From NCBI GenBank assembly GCA_938036435.1, contig CALHPU010000020.1, forward strand, positions 1 to 64,000: DNA of 64,000 bases, given 5' to 3'. Each line of letters opens with the position of its first letter. Within the stretch, counting starts at the first letter, position 1. Shown in pieces: positions 43,193 to 52,433 of this stretch. This DNA comes from an uncultured Pirellulaceae bacterium (GTDB taxonomy: Bacteria > Planctomycetota > Planctomycetia > Pirellulales > Pirellulaceae). Both the position numbers and the translations under genes were made by a program. The notes below the pieces were generated by a model, which had not been told where the DNA came from, did not search any database, and saw only the letters and a list, made by a program, of their open reading frames with translations.

Positions 43193-43879
43193 ATGACCGC
43201 GCTTGTCATTGAGGCACCTGAGGTCGTCACACTAGAGATCGTTGGAACCAGAGAGCGTTTTCCCGTGAGACGCGTGTACTGTGTCGGTCGAAACTACGCC
43301 GCTCACGCGGTAGAAATGGGCCATGCTCCAGATCGAGAGCCGCCTTTTTTCTTCCAAAAGAATTCAAACAACCTCGACGGATCTGGTGAATTTCCCTACC
43401 CGCCACATTCTTTGGATGTGCATCACGAGGTTGAGATGGCGGTCATGCTGAGATCTGGCGGAACCGGCATTAAGGTTGACGAGTCTTTACGTCACATTTT
43501 TGGCTACGCAATCGGTCTCGACATGACACGACGCGATCTGCAGGCCGAACAAAAGAGCATGGGGCGTCCTTGGGAGATTAGCAAAGCGTTCGAACGGTCA
43601 GCGCCGGTCGGTCCCATACACACCGTCGCCGAAATCGGACATCCCAACGCAGGACTAATTGAACTGAAAGTTAATGGCAAAGACCGCCAAGCGGGGGACT
43701 TGAAACAGATGATCTGGAAGGTCCCTGAAATGATTGCGAATCTTTCGAACTACTTCGAACTGGCTGCCGGAGATGTCATTCTGACCGGAACCCCTGCCGG
43801 AGTTGGGCCGGTCGTCAAAGGCGATGTGATGACGGCAAGTATCGAGGGCCTTGGCGAAATCTCGGTCAAAGTGATCTAG
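43193..43879 (+). CDS. Fumarylacetoacetate hydrolase-family enzyme (228 aa)
   Basis: Contains the FAH fold with metal-binding VHHEVEMAVML (E-x-E) near 81-91, CVGRNYAAHAVEMG near 29-42 and a C-terminal GDVILTGTPAGVGPV near 197-211. It resembles the short fumarylpyruvate hydrolase branch. AAGGAG at 43178-43183 sits 9 bases before the ATG at 43193, deciding the start. It cleaves a carbon-carbon bond in an acylpyruvate or does related decarboxylation/tautomerase chemistry. The substrate is unknown; the gene stands alone. Confidence 0.9.
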   Translation: MTALVIEAPEVVTLEIVGTRERFPVRRVYCVGRNYAAHAVEMGHAPDREPPFFFQKNSNNLDGSGEFPYPPHSLDVHHEVEMAVMLRSGGTGIKVDESLRHIFGYAIGLDMTRRDLQAEQKSMGRPWEISKAFERSAPVGPIHTVAEIGHPNAGLIELKVNGKDRQAGDLKQMIWKVPEMIANLSNYFELAAGDVILTGTPAGVGPVVKGDVMTASIEGLGEISVKVI

Positions 43880-43984
43880 CCAATGAACTGACTGACGCAT
43901 TCGGTCGGCCGAGGTGGTCGTGTCGCTTAAAAAAATTAGATATAATCCAATGCTCACAAACCAGCACTTTAAGAGACGAGACCA

Positions 43985-44500
43985 ATGTCGCAAAGCATCG
44001 GAAACACAATCGCAGATTCGCTTCAACTCTGCTTGAAGTACGCAGAAGTACTTTTGACGGATGTCACTCCAGAAATGTTTGGGCGGTTCGCGAAGGCCGA
44101 TGGAAAGCAAATCGAGTCCAATCATCCGGCCTTCATTTACGGCCACCTTAGTCTTTACGCTCACAAGATTATGCAGGACCTTGGAAAATCTGTGGACGCA
44201 CCGCCGGCTGGATTTGAGGACAACTTTTCCAAGGACTGCATTTGCAAGGACGACGCTGAAGGTGCGCTACCCGACATGGAAACCATCACAACCCACTTCT
44301 TCAAGGTTTGGAACGAAGCACTTGAAGTTCTTCGATCAACCAATGACGAAGCATTTCACCAGCCCAACCCCTCCGAAACCATGGCCAAACGATTTCCGAC
44401 ACTCGGTTCGGTGCAAAACTTCTACGCCTCAGGCCACAACATGATGCACTTGGGCCAAATGAGCGCTTGGCGAAGAATGTCTGGGCTTGGATCGGCTTAA
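43985..44500 (+). CDS. DinB-superfamily (DUF664-like) four-helix protein (171 aa)
   Basis: Helical protein with the DinB/YfiT metal-site pattern: a histidine in NHPAFIYGHLSLYAHKIM (about 40-57) and HNMMHLGQMSAWRR near the C-terminus with two more His. This family is unrelated to DNA polymerase IV despite its name. Usually it binds a divalent metal and some members are thiol-dependent transferases. The ATG at 43985 was used. Function unknown. Confidence 0.75.
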   Translation: MSQSIGNTIADSLQLCLKYAEVLLTDVTPEMFGRFAKADGKQIESNHPAFIYGHLSLYAHKIMQDLGKSVDAPPAGFEDNFSKDCICKDDAEGALPDMETITTHFFKVWNEALEVLRSTNDEAFHQPNPSETMAKRFPTLGSVQNFYASGHNMMHLGQMSAWRRMSGLGSA

Positions 44501-44972
44501 TTGTTTGTCAACACCATGTATGGAAGTTGGTTTGCTACGCGGGTTCCAAAATTTTCATCATTGTCAAATGTCTACGTCGCGAGATACTCAGCCAGTACCT
44601 TATATCGCAGAGATGTTGGCCGGGCGTCGACGCAGTTCAGCTGCTTTAGTCATCAGCATTTCAGAACGCGGGCAATGCCACGCAAGAGAATAATCATTCT
44701 TAAATAACTATCGCTGATGGCGACATAAACGAGTCCGGGAGTGACAAAGAAGCGCACTTTGCCGTTGATGGTGACTCCAGATTGTCCGGTCGCCTTGTGA
44801 ATTCGGTGTGCAGACGCAAACAAAGATCCGTCCACGTTTCATGATCGCAGCTGCTCACTCGTCGAGCAAACTGGACAACACTCTCTAAAATACTCGGTCG
44901 GATTTGCCCTGCGTTTGAGCGGCCAAATGGTTAGAGATGCAACCAATTTTTTTGCGAGCAAATCAAAGAAAG
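44501..44972. other. Intergenic region before tRNA-Pro
   Basis: About 470 bases; short frames here have no recognisable similarity. No gene supported. Confidence 0.5.
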
Positions 44973-45046
44973 TCGGGACGATAGGATTTGAACCTACGAC
45001 CTCTCGGCCCCCAGCCGAGCGCTCTACCAAACTGAGCCACGTCCCG
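44973..45046 (-). tRNA. tRNA-Pro(GGG)
   Basis: Minus-strand cloverleaf: acceptor CGGGACG (5', 45046-45040) pairs with CGTCCCG (44980-44974) with discriminator A at 44973. The anticodon stem CTCGG/CCGAG holds the seven-base loop CTGGGGG with anticodon GGG, and the T arm contains GGTTCAAATCC. The CCA end is not encoded. It reads the proline codon CCC, and CCU by wobble. Confidence 0.95.
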
Positions 45047-45260
45047 CTCGCGTAGAGTTCAAAAGTCTATCGAAGCCGAGGGCCGATGGCAAGCTCGCCG
45101 CACTAAGGCGAAGCCAGTTTTCTCAAATTGGCTGTTCAAAAGTCGTGCCACCCCGTAGGCTCCGACCACGCATCTAACGGCAGCACTAGATTCTCATTGA
45201 GAAACCAAGCAATTCCACGACACAATTTGACGCGTCTAGAAAAATCAAGGGCTTTGGGCC

Positions 45261-46325
45261 ATGATGAGCCAACCGCAATTCATCCGCCACGCAATTCATC
45301 CACCCACATCGTCAAATTCCATGATCGTCAACCGGCTCGCTTGGATCGCTCTGTTTTCTCTCATCTTGCTGGTGATCGTGGGGGCGACGGTGCGCGTGAC
45401 CGGTTCCGGATTGGGGTGTCCCGATTGGCCGACATGCTGGGGTTGCCTCATCCCTCCAACGAGCGCCGATCAAATCGACGTGTCGAAGCTGGACATGGCA
45501 AAATTTAAACGGCACGCGGCCAAAAAAGGAATCGATCCAGACACAATCACACGCGAGACCGTGTTGGCCAGCTTCGATCCCGTGCATACTTGGATCGAAT
45601 TCCTCAATCGGCTGACCTCGTTACCACTTGGATTTTCAACTTTGCTGCTGGCGTTTCTGTCATTCAAGGCGAAACGGTTCAAGTGGTGGGTAATCGGACT
45701 GTCATGGTTTTGCTTGGCGGATGTGATACTAAACGCCATCATGGGAGCCATCGTCGTTAGCAGTGGACTACAGCCTGGAATCATAACGCTCCACATGGCA
45801 TTGGCGTTCCTGTTGATCGCTGTTTTGGTCACGATCATCTGGATGACACGTCCCGACACAACACCAATCCAAATCGATTCGACCTATCGGAAAAGGATAC
45901 TGATCGCATCGCTGATCTTTTTCGGCTGTTTGTTCTGCGAAGGACTCATGGGCAGCCAAGTGCGCGAGCAGACAGATCAACTGGCTCAAGTGCATGCAGG
46001 TCTCGACAGAAGCGATTGGATTGACCAGCTAGGAGCGACACTCATCTATAAAGTCCACCGCAGTTTTTCTTGGACATTGCTAGTGACGTCGGCGCTGATT
46101 TTTTTCTGGGTTAGCAAATCTAAATTGGGCCGCATCGGAGAACCAAAATTGATCTTCGCGATGGTGGTCGCCATGATGTTGATGGGGATCGTGTTGGCCC
46201 ATATCGCAATCTTTCAGGTAGTGCAAGTTTTGCATGTTGGTTGCACGGCGGTCTTGCTGGCGATCACATGGCATTGGGTTCTGCGGCTATTTACATCAAA
46301 GCCACACGTCGCTGTTGAGGCCTGA
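45261..46325 (+). CDS. ctaA: Heme A synthase, CtaA/Cox15-like (354 aa)
   Basis: A polytopic protein with LILLVIVGATVRVTGSGLGC at about 38-57 followed by PDWPTCWG, the hallmark of COX15/CtaA. Further histidines (THMALAFLL-type segment ITLHMALAFLL; VHRSFSWTLL; VLHVGCTAVLLA) are the heme ligands in later helices. It oxidises heme O to heme A for cytochrome oxidase. Eight hydrophobic helices are seen. The start is ATG 45261, though an internal ATG at 45321 would remove 20 hydrophilic residues. No oxidase genes are adjacent. Confidence 0.9.
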   Translation: MMSQPQFIRHAIHPPTSSNSMIVNRLAWIALFSLILLVIVGATVRVTGSGLGCPDWPTCWGCLIPPTSADQIDVSKLDMAKFKRHAAKKGIDPDTITRETVLASFDPVHTWIEFLNRLTSLPLGFSTLLLAFLSFKAKRFKWWVIGLSWFCLADVILNAIMGAIVVSSGLQPGIITLHMALAFLLIAVLVTIIWMTRPDTTPIQIDSTYRKRILIASLIFFGCLFCEGLMGSQVREQTDQLAQVHAGLDRSDWIDQLGATLIYKVHRSFSWTLLVTSALIFFWVSKSKLGRIGEPKLIFAMVVAMMLMGIVLAHIAIFQVVQVLHVGCTAVLLAITWHWVLRLFTSKPHVAVEA

Positions 46326-46418
46326 TACAATGATAGGCATGAATAAAAGGGGACAAAAAGCGTCCTCTCTTGATTTGCCAAACTTCCAAACGCAGAAGAA
46401 CCAACAGGAACCTCAATT

Positions 46419-47057
46419 GTGTCAGACAGTTTGAAAACATCTTCGGCAAACGGAAATCAGCACCAGATCGGTGAGGAAATCAAGGGCGTCCTAACGTTTG
46501 TGGGCGTCGTCTGGGCGGTACACATTCTGGATATTTTTTTGCCATTGGGCGAGTCCCTGGCATTGATCCCAAGGTACCTATCGGGGATTCCAGGAATTGG
46601 TGCAATGACGTTTCTGCATGCCGATTTTGGGCACTTGATTGCCAACACGTTTCCTCTGATCGTGTTGCTGACCTTGCTGGCGGGGTCACGGGCCAATTCA
46701 TGGCAAACGGTCGCTTCTATCTCTGTGCTGGGCGGGTTGTTGCTGTGGCTGTTTGGACGAAACGGAACCGACAACCAAATCGTCTCGCACGTGGGCGCTA
46801 GTCTTTTGGTATTCGGGCTCGTTACGTTTTTCTTGGCGGCGGCGTGGTTTGAGAAACGTTTGGTCCCGATGTTGATTGCCGTGGTCGTGGGATTCATGTA
46901 TGGCTGGTCAACGCTAACAGGCATTTTGCCACTTGCCAAAGGAGTTTCTTGGGACGGACACTTATGCGGAGCGATTGCCGGCATTTTGGTTGCTTGGCTG
47001 CAAACGGGCCTCGCAAACAGGTCTGAAGCGGTCATTTCGCGAGAAACGCCCTTGTGA
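46419..47057 (+). CDS. Rhomboid-family intramembrane serine protease (212 aa)
   Basis: Six hydrophobic segments with FLHADFGHLIANTFPL (the HxxxHxxxN helix), HVGASLLVFGL (catalytic Ser equivalent to GxSG, though the last Gly is Leu) and WDGHLCGAIAG (catalytic His). These are the rhomboid dyad Ser/His. The GASL variation is unusual but is also seen in divergent members. The gene starts at the GTG at 46419, with AGGA just upstream. A hairpin terminator follows at 47146. Substrate unknown. Confidence 0.85.
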   Translation: MSDSLKTSSANGNQHQIGEEIKGVLTFVGVVWAVHILDIFLPLGESLALIPRYLSGIPGIGAMTFLHADFGHLIANTFPLIVLLTLLAGSRANSWQTVASISVLGGLLLWLFGRNGTDNQIVSHVGASLLVFGLVTFFLAAAWFEKRLVPMLIAVVVGFMYGWSTLTGILPLAKGVSWDGHLCGAIAGILVAWLQTGLANRSEAVISRETPL

Positions 47058-47145
47058 GAAACGCCCTTGATGTTGGCTGGGAAAAATTCGGCCATCTAAT
47101 GTGCACGGAACAGCACACCACTTGGTTCACCCCAAGGTACACGAG

Positions 47146-47182
47146 CAAGGGCCGCCCTCTTGGACAGCCCTTGGTCTTTTTT
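47146..47182 (+). terminator. Intrinsic terminator after the rhomboid gene
   Basis: CAAGGGC (47146-47152) and GCCCTTG pair across a 14-base loop and are followed by GTCTTTTTT. It lies 90 bases after the rhomboid stop. Confidence 0.7.
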
Positions 47183-47298
47183 CGTCTTCGATTTACTGTG
47201 TTGGTTCTATTTAGCTTCGACGACGAAGACCAAACAAACCCAAGCTAGGCATTACTAACAGGCTGGCTGCTGTTGGCTGCCATCGACGCAATCATTGC

Positions 47299-48306
47299 CT
47301 ACTGGGCAGTCAGCAGGTCGATGAAGGGGCTGATATCCGCAAAGTCGACCACCCCATCCTCATTGATGTCCGCTTCTTCAAGAAAGGCACCATTTTGCAG
47401 TAGTGCAATAAAAGGAGCAATGTCAGCGAAGTTGACAACTTCGTTCTGGTCTACATCACCCAGCAGAAACGACGAAGCTGGAATAACATTGGCGACGATC
47501 TCGATGTTGTCGAGTTCCATTTCGCCGTTTCCATCGCTGTCGAAGTCGCTAAAGATAATCTCGATCTGGGCAGCGTCGTTCAACGCCGCATTGAGCGGAA
47601 TGTAACCACCGGTGTCACCAGCTTGGTTCTCAGGATTGGTTGAATCAAAATCTTCAAAAGTTAGATCGAAATTGTTCAGCGCTCTAAACCAAGTTCCCCC
47701 GGGGCCAGTGGTACGATAGAAAACATCCACTTCGTCAGGGAGAAAACTCAGCGGCTCTTCAGGCAACCCAGTGACAGGATCGGTGGGCGGATCCGGGTCA
47801 AATGGTGTACCTTCAATGTCGAAACGAAATTGAAAATCTTGAAATCCAGTGCCGTCAAGCGTTATGTAGACCAAAGCGTCGTTGCCAAAGTCTTCTCCCG
47901 ACATAGGACCGAGCCCGTCATTAAAATCAACCACGAAAAGGGTTTGCCCCGCGATACTGAAATCGCCGCCGGGGCCCGCGAGGTCGTCCCATTTAACCGT
48001 ACGTGTTGGGCCAAAGGTCATGCCGCTGACTGGAGAGGTGTAGGACCTGAATCCACTGCCACCGTTGTCATCGAGATCAGCTGCGTCCCCCAAAAAGGTC
48101 TGCAAATTCGCATTGCCATTTATGGTGTTGTCGACATCGGCAAGATGATCCTGCATGTTGGGACCGTCGGCTCCATCGGCAAAATCAAAATTGTTTTGAA
48201 ACCCCCAGAACGCAACAACATCAGTTTGAGCGTTGACATCGTTGAGGGTCAAGCTGCACGTAGTCAACAGAAAAGCCAAAAAGAAAAACCTAATTGTGTG
48301 CGTCAT
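47299..48306 (-). CDS. Secreted protein with C-terminal dockerin-like module (335 aa)
   Basis: Signal peptide (IRFFFLAFLLTTCSLTLNDV...NAQ) and a beta-rich body (QTDVVAFWGFQNNFDFADGA...) without known catalytic motif. It ends in two calcium-loop-like repeats, GDVDQNEVVNFADIAPFI and DINEDGVVDFADISPFIDLL, a dockerin-like module of about 56 residues. The same module closes the neighbouring CotH protein. Export and calcium-dependent display or assembly are inferred. The function of the body is unknown. Confidence 0.85.
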   Translation of the reverse strand: MTHTIRFFFLAFLLTTCSLTLNDVNAQTDVVAFWGFQNNFDFADGADGPNMQDHLADVDNTINGNANLQTFLGDAADLDDNGGSGFRSYTSPVSGMTFGPTRTVKWDDLAGPGGDFSIAGQTLFVVDFNDGLGPMSGEDFGNDALVYITLDGTGFQDFQFRFDIEGTPFDPDPPTDPVTGLPEEPLSFLPDEVDVFYRTTGPGGTWFRALNNFDLTFEDFDSTNPENQAGDTGGYIPLNAALNDAAQIEIIFSDFDSDGNGEMELDNIEIVANVIPASSFLLGDVDQNEVVNFADIAPFIALLQNGAFLEEADINEDGVVDFADISPFIDLLTAQ

Positions 48307-48385
48307 AATGTGTCCTAAACTATTTGATTGAGGATTCGTAGTCTGATGTCAGAAAAACAAGCATCCCAATTGTTCAATTTTTCTA

Positions 48386-51300
48386 TTACTGGGCAGTCAA
48401 CAGGTCGATGAAGGGGCTGATATCTGAGAAATCCACCACACCGTCTCCGTTGATATCTGCTTCGTCAAGGAAGCTACCGTTTTGCAACAGCGAGATAAAC
48501 GGCGCGATATCCGCGAAATCAACGGTACCGTCTTGGTCTACATCACCTAGAAGAAACGGCGTCAGTGCTGCCCCCGGGGTGCCACCGATCTCAGGGCTGG
48601 ACCGCCAGCTAAAGAAAGAGTCCAGCTGATCGACCGAACCAAGCGGATCGATCAGCTCCAAACTCGATCCTCCTCCATCAGCCGCAGGTGCCCACGGCGC
48701 GTTGTCGTCATAGGTGAACTCAAGAATTCTTTCGCCGCCAACATCGTTGACTCGAATTGATTCACCTCCGTTACTCAATTGCCCCGTATAGACACCGGCG
48801 ATGGCAGAATTGCTGACTGAAGGATAAGCAGCGGCAAACCCAAGTGCATCCTGCACGACAACCAAATACTCTCCCGGAGCGAGAGTGGTTCCTGCTGGAA
48901 ATACAAACGGCGTCGACGGCCCTTCCACGATCGAAACGCCAGCAAGGTCAAGTGTCACGGGCGTTGTCGCAACGCTATTGTTATAAAATTCAATGAATTC
49001 AGAATTGTTGACACCCGAAGGGTTATAGTTGACCTCGGTGACAATCAAATGAGCTTGATTGTCGCTGATGCCAACGTTCGGTGTCGTTAGCGCATCGACC
49101 ACGGTTGCGTCGCTGGCGATTAACACGACCGTCTCACCAGTACTGGCCAATTGCCCGCTGTAGTTACCTTGAATGAATAGCTGTTGACCAACCGACGGCC
49201 CTGTGGATCGAGCCTTAAATGCCTTGACGTCTCTCACAACATACAGCTCACCCCCGGAAGGAATCACCGTCCCTGCTGTGAACGTATGAGAAATCCCTCC
49301 GGTCAGTTGCCATCCGGAAATATCAACCGCCTCCGAAGTCGGATTGTTCAGTCGAAGATACTCTTCAGACTGCAAACCTGATATCGGATCAGCGTCAAAA
49401 TCAACGTCATCAAAAACAATACCGGGATTGCCGACTTGAGCATCGGGCACTGAATTGAGCCCCAAGAGGTAATCGCGTCTTTGCGGAATGAATTGATTCA
49501 CCAATTGATCGACGGCTTGGGCCGGCGTGAACGGATAAGCCGCGGCGAAATTAGACTGCACACCCCACTCAGCGAGGTCCGCAACTGCTTCATCCTGATT
49601 GAGCGCTTCGAGCGCTCTTGCACGCTGGCCAATCCAAGAAGTTTCTCCAGAAGTTCCTGATGCTCCATAGAATTGATCAACGAGAGTTCTTAGACGCCGG
49701 TAGTACATTTCCCGCAAGTCTGCATTGTTAAATACGCGCTGATAGATATCGGTAAATCCCCCTTGCGCACTGCGGTTGGTGTAAAGGTTGTTATCAAAAT
49801 AAGGTGGATTAACACTGGCAGTCCAATGGTGCCCGAAGGACAAATCTTGATCCCAAGGAATCGTCAACCACTGTCCAGTTCCGTCGACATCGTGGTACCA
49901 GTATTGGTTCTTGTGGCCAAAGTCATGATTGGAAATCAGATTCTGAACGGCGATGTAATTGATAAGTGTCGCAACATCCAGTTGGTCATAAATCAAATTG
50001 ACTTCAGCCGAACTCGTGTTTGCCGCGGCAATCTGATTGATGATTGCCTGAAGATCAGATCTGTCTTCGTATTCGCGGCTCTCTTTGTCGACTTCGACCG
50101 TCGCGCTATTGAGCCGGTTGTTAATCTTGTATAGTGCGCCCTGCGGGTCGAGCCCCTCGCGCTCTAAAAACTCTTCGTCGCCCTCTTCGACCAAATCCCA
50201 CAATCCGTAGAACTCGCCGTTCTGGTAAACCGTGACAGAAAATCCAAAATGCGATGCGGGATGGTTGGATGCCTCAAACACGCTGTAGGCCAAAGGATGC
50301 CTAATCTTCGTCTGATCAGCATAGTTGGTTAGCAAGTTAAAATCGCTGACTCGCCCAACGCCGTCTTGGACTCGAAACTTCTCCCCTGAGTTTGCGTCAA
50401 AATCAAAGGACTTTTTTGCGAATTCGGGCAACCGCGTAGACTGCCCATGTGCATTAGTCTCGATGTTGTCATAGAACTCGCCATTAAAGAACAATGAACC
50501 CCGCGCCCCCGCATCGGTGAAAGTCCCCGCTTGATTCTGAACGAACCAATACAAAACCGGTAAATCAGAGTTGACCGACGCATCGGTAACCACCGTCCCA
50601 AAGTACTCGGCGGAATCAAGCGGATCGGCAAATCGAGGTGCGCGAGTCCGATTTCCATCGCTATCTTCAGCCGTTACATACCACCGCAATAACTCACCAG
50701 CATCGCCAACATCAGGCACGGTTGCCGAATAAACCCCGTCGCCTGCGACGGCGTCTCCGAGAAGGCCAATGTCATTGGCCGACAAGGTAACTTCCGGCCC
50801 GAAACCTTGACGATAATGAAACTCAACACCAAAAGAATTCACTGGCAACGATCGTGGAGCAACCGCCGCTGAAATCACCAATGACTGCCCCGGATTGACT
50901 GCCACACCATTAGCGGTGACGCCGTCTACAATGGGACCAAGGGTCGTCAACGAGCTGTTACCCGCAAGAGGTGTTGGAAAAGCCAAGTGTCCCGAGGCGG
51001 AAACAATGGACGAAGATGATAGAGTTGGAGCCAAAAGGAAATCGCTGCTGCCTGAAGCGTTGAGCGCGTGAATGGCCAGTACATTCGTACCGTCTTGTAA
51101 TAACCCAACCGGACCGCTCAAGTCAAACGACTCGAAGGCCAACGCATTTTGATCTTGGTTCTGTCCGGAGGCAGCTGCATTCCAGTCTAAGCCATTGCCA
51201 GCGTTCCTTGAGAAAATAAAGAACCCATTTAGAAAGACCGCGAACCCGTCATCGTATTTCAAATCAAGCGTTAAATCATTGACCGCCGACGCGTCCGCAA

Positions 51301-52069
51301 TCTCAAATTCAGTCCGAAGATAGGCCGTAGTGGTTCCGCTGGGAAGCTGTGGTGAAATGAGAATTTCATCGGCGTAGGAGGTGCTACTATTGGGGTTGTT
51401 CTCGTATCCGATCGCTGTGCTACCTGCGGTGAACCCTGCGGCGGCCGCGTCGAAGCCAATTTGCTTCCAAGTGTCTCCAATGTCACTGGTCGGCACGAAA
51501 TAGTAACTCTCGGTTGATGGACCAATGAGACTGCCGGCAACTGCTCCGAATGAAACATCAGTGACTTGAGCCGGGTAATCCGCTCCTGCGGTGCCAAACT
51601 CCGACAACAGATTACCTGTCGGATCGAACAAGCCAATGTAATCACCGCCAGCAGAAAGTTTGAAATCAGTGTGGTGGAAGCCTCCGGGATCTACTTCGTT
51701 GTTGCCCGAAGCAAACACCACCATATATTCTTGTGCGCCCAAAATCGCCGGCTGATCGAAACGCCAGCCGAATGGATCAGCCGGATTGTCCGACAGGTGG
51801 TATCCGCTTAGATCCACCGCTGAGGTGCCGCTGTTATAAAGTTCGATCCAGTCCGGGGTCGATCCGTATCCGTCTTCAAAAGAAGCCACATTGGATGCAA
51901 CAAACTCGCTGATCACCACGGCCAGCATAGAGCGAGGCTCCAGCGTGCTGTAAGAGAGCCCGGACGGTTTGCGAGACGCGCGATTTGCCGAATTGGATTT
52001 GCTGCCACGGCTAGTCTTCTTCTTGCTGTTTTTGCTATCGAAAGAGCTTCGGAAGGAAGTGCTGCTCAA
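48386..52069 (-). CDS. CotH-kinase and lamin-tail domain secreted protein with dockerin-like C-terminus (1227 aa)
   Basis: The N-terminus is basic and Ser-rich, followed by LEPRSMLA at 43-50, the planctomycete-type leader motif, with no standard signal peptide. Lamin-tail-like domains (ISEFVASNVASFEDGYGSTP; DWIELYNSGTSAVDLSGYHL) appear at about 53-150 and again near 980-1150 (NSEFIEFYNNSVATTPV, GVSIVEGPSTPFVFPAGTTL). A CotH-type domain lies at about 580-860 with GEFYGLWDLVEEGDEEFLER and LTIPWDQDLSFGHHW, whose Asp residues are typical of spore-coat kinases. It ends in the dockerin-like pair GDVDQDGTVDFADIAPFI and DINGDGVVDFSDISPFIDLL. It is probably secreted and may phosphorylate or bind surface proteins. 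Confidence 0.88.
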   Translation of the reverse strand: MSSTSFRSSFDSKNSKKKTSRGSKSNSANRASRKPSGLSYSTLEPRSMLAVVISEFVASNVASFEDGYGSTPDWIELYNSGTSAVDLSGYHLSDNPADPFGWRFDQPAILGAQEYMVVFASGNNEVDPGGFHHTDFKLSAGGDYIGLFDPTGNLLSEFGTAGADYPAQVTDVSFGAVAGSLIGPSTESYYFVPTSDIGDTWKQIGFDAAAAGFTAGSTAIGYENNPNSSTSYADEILISPQLPSGTTTAYLRTEFEIADASAVNDLTLDLKYDDGFAVFLNGFFIFSRNAGNGLDWNAAASGQNQDQNALAFESFDLSGPVGLLQDGTNVLAIHALNASGSSDFLLAPTLSSSSIVSASGHLAFPTPLAGNSSLTTLGPIVDGVTANGVAVNPGQSLVISAAVAPRSLPVNSFGVEFHYRQGFGPEVTLSANDIGLLGDAVAGDGVYSATVPDVGDAGELLRWYVTAEDSDGNRTRAPRFADPLDSAEYFGTVVTDASVNSDLPVLYWFVQNQAGTFTDAGARGSLFFNGEFYDNIETNAHGQSTRLPEFAKKSFDFDANSGEKFRVQDGVGRVSDFNLLTNYADQTKIRHPLAYSVFEASNHPASHFGFSVTVYQNGEFYGLWDLVEEGDEEFLEREGLDPQGALYKINNRLNSATVEVDKESREYEDRSDLQAIINQIAAANTSSAEVNLIYDQLDVATLINYIAVQNLISNHDFGHKNQYWYHDVDGTGQWLTIPWDQDLSFGHHWTASVNPPYFDNNLYTNRSAQGGFTDIYQRVFNNADLREMYYRRLRTLVDQFYGASGTSGETSWIGQRARALEALNQDEAVADLAEWGVQSNFAAAYPFTPAQAVDQLVNQFIPQRRDYLLGLNSVPDAQVGNPGIVFDDVDFDADPISGLQSEEYLRLNNPTSEAVDISGWQLTGGISHTFTAGTVIPSGGELYVVRDVKAFKARSTGPSVGQQLFIQGNYSGQLASTGETVVLIASDATVVDALTTPNVGISDNQAHLIVTEVNYNPSGVNNSEFIEFYNNSVATTPVTLDLAGVSIVEGPSTPFVFPAGTTLAPGEYLVVVQDALGFAAAYPSVSNSAIAGVYTGQLSNGGESIRVNDVGGERILEFTYDDNAPWAPAADGGGSSLELIDPLGSVDQLDSFFSWRSSPEIGGTPGAALTPFLLGDVDQDGTVDFADIAPFISLLQNGSFLDEADINGDGVVDFSDISPFIDLLTAQ

Positions 52070-52433
52070 GGATCAACTCCGATTAAAAGAGGCCTTTTCA
52101 CAGAAGAAAAAGCAGGTGGCCTGAAACCGATATCATAGCCAGAACCAGGCGTTCAATCAATCCGCAACGGGTTCATAATGTAAGCACATGCACCTTTAAG
52201 CCCCCTGAAAACACTGGACACTACCGTCGTTGGGAAGAACTCTGGAAGATTGCCAAGTACATTTACCGCGAACCACCGAGTCCGGTTGTAAGACTTAGGC
52301 CGACTGAAAGAGTTGACATTCCAGGCCAGGCGTGGGGCAAGCATCCTGCTTGCCAACATATTATTGAGTGGCACTGGCAAGCTGGAAGCTTACGCCACTG
52401 GAGGTGACTCAAATACCAAATTGGAACGGCGCA
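52070..52433. other. Intergenic region (364 bp)
   Basis: Contains the hairpin at 52329-52396; otherwise no gene or known RNA recognised. Confidence 0.45.
52329..52396. repeat. Inverted-repeat hairpin element
   Basis: Left arm GGCGTGGGGCAAGCATCCTG, followed directly by CTTGCCA, and right arm TGGCAAGCTGGAAGCTTACG then CC: both share GGCGT...GCTTGCCA in opposite orientation. The left arm itself is palindromic (GCAAGCATCCTGCTTGC). It lies in intergenic DNA after the cytochrome gene. Confidence 0.55.

Noticed and set aside
44839-45030. 63-codon frame on the minus strand
   Set aside because: It covers most of the tRNA-Pro gene and is thus a chance frame.
46457-47095. 212-codon frame antisense to the rhomboid gene
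   Set aside because: The plus frame has rhomboid motifs; this one is a mirror of hydrophobic codons.
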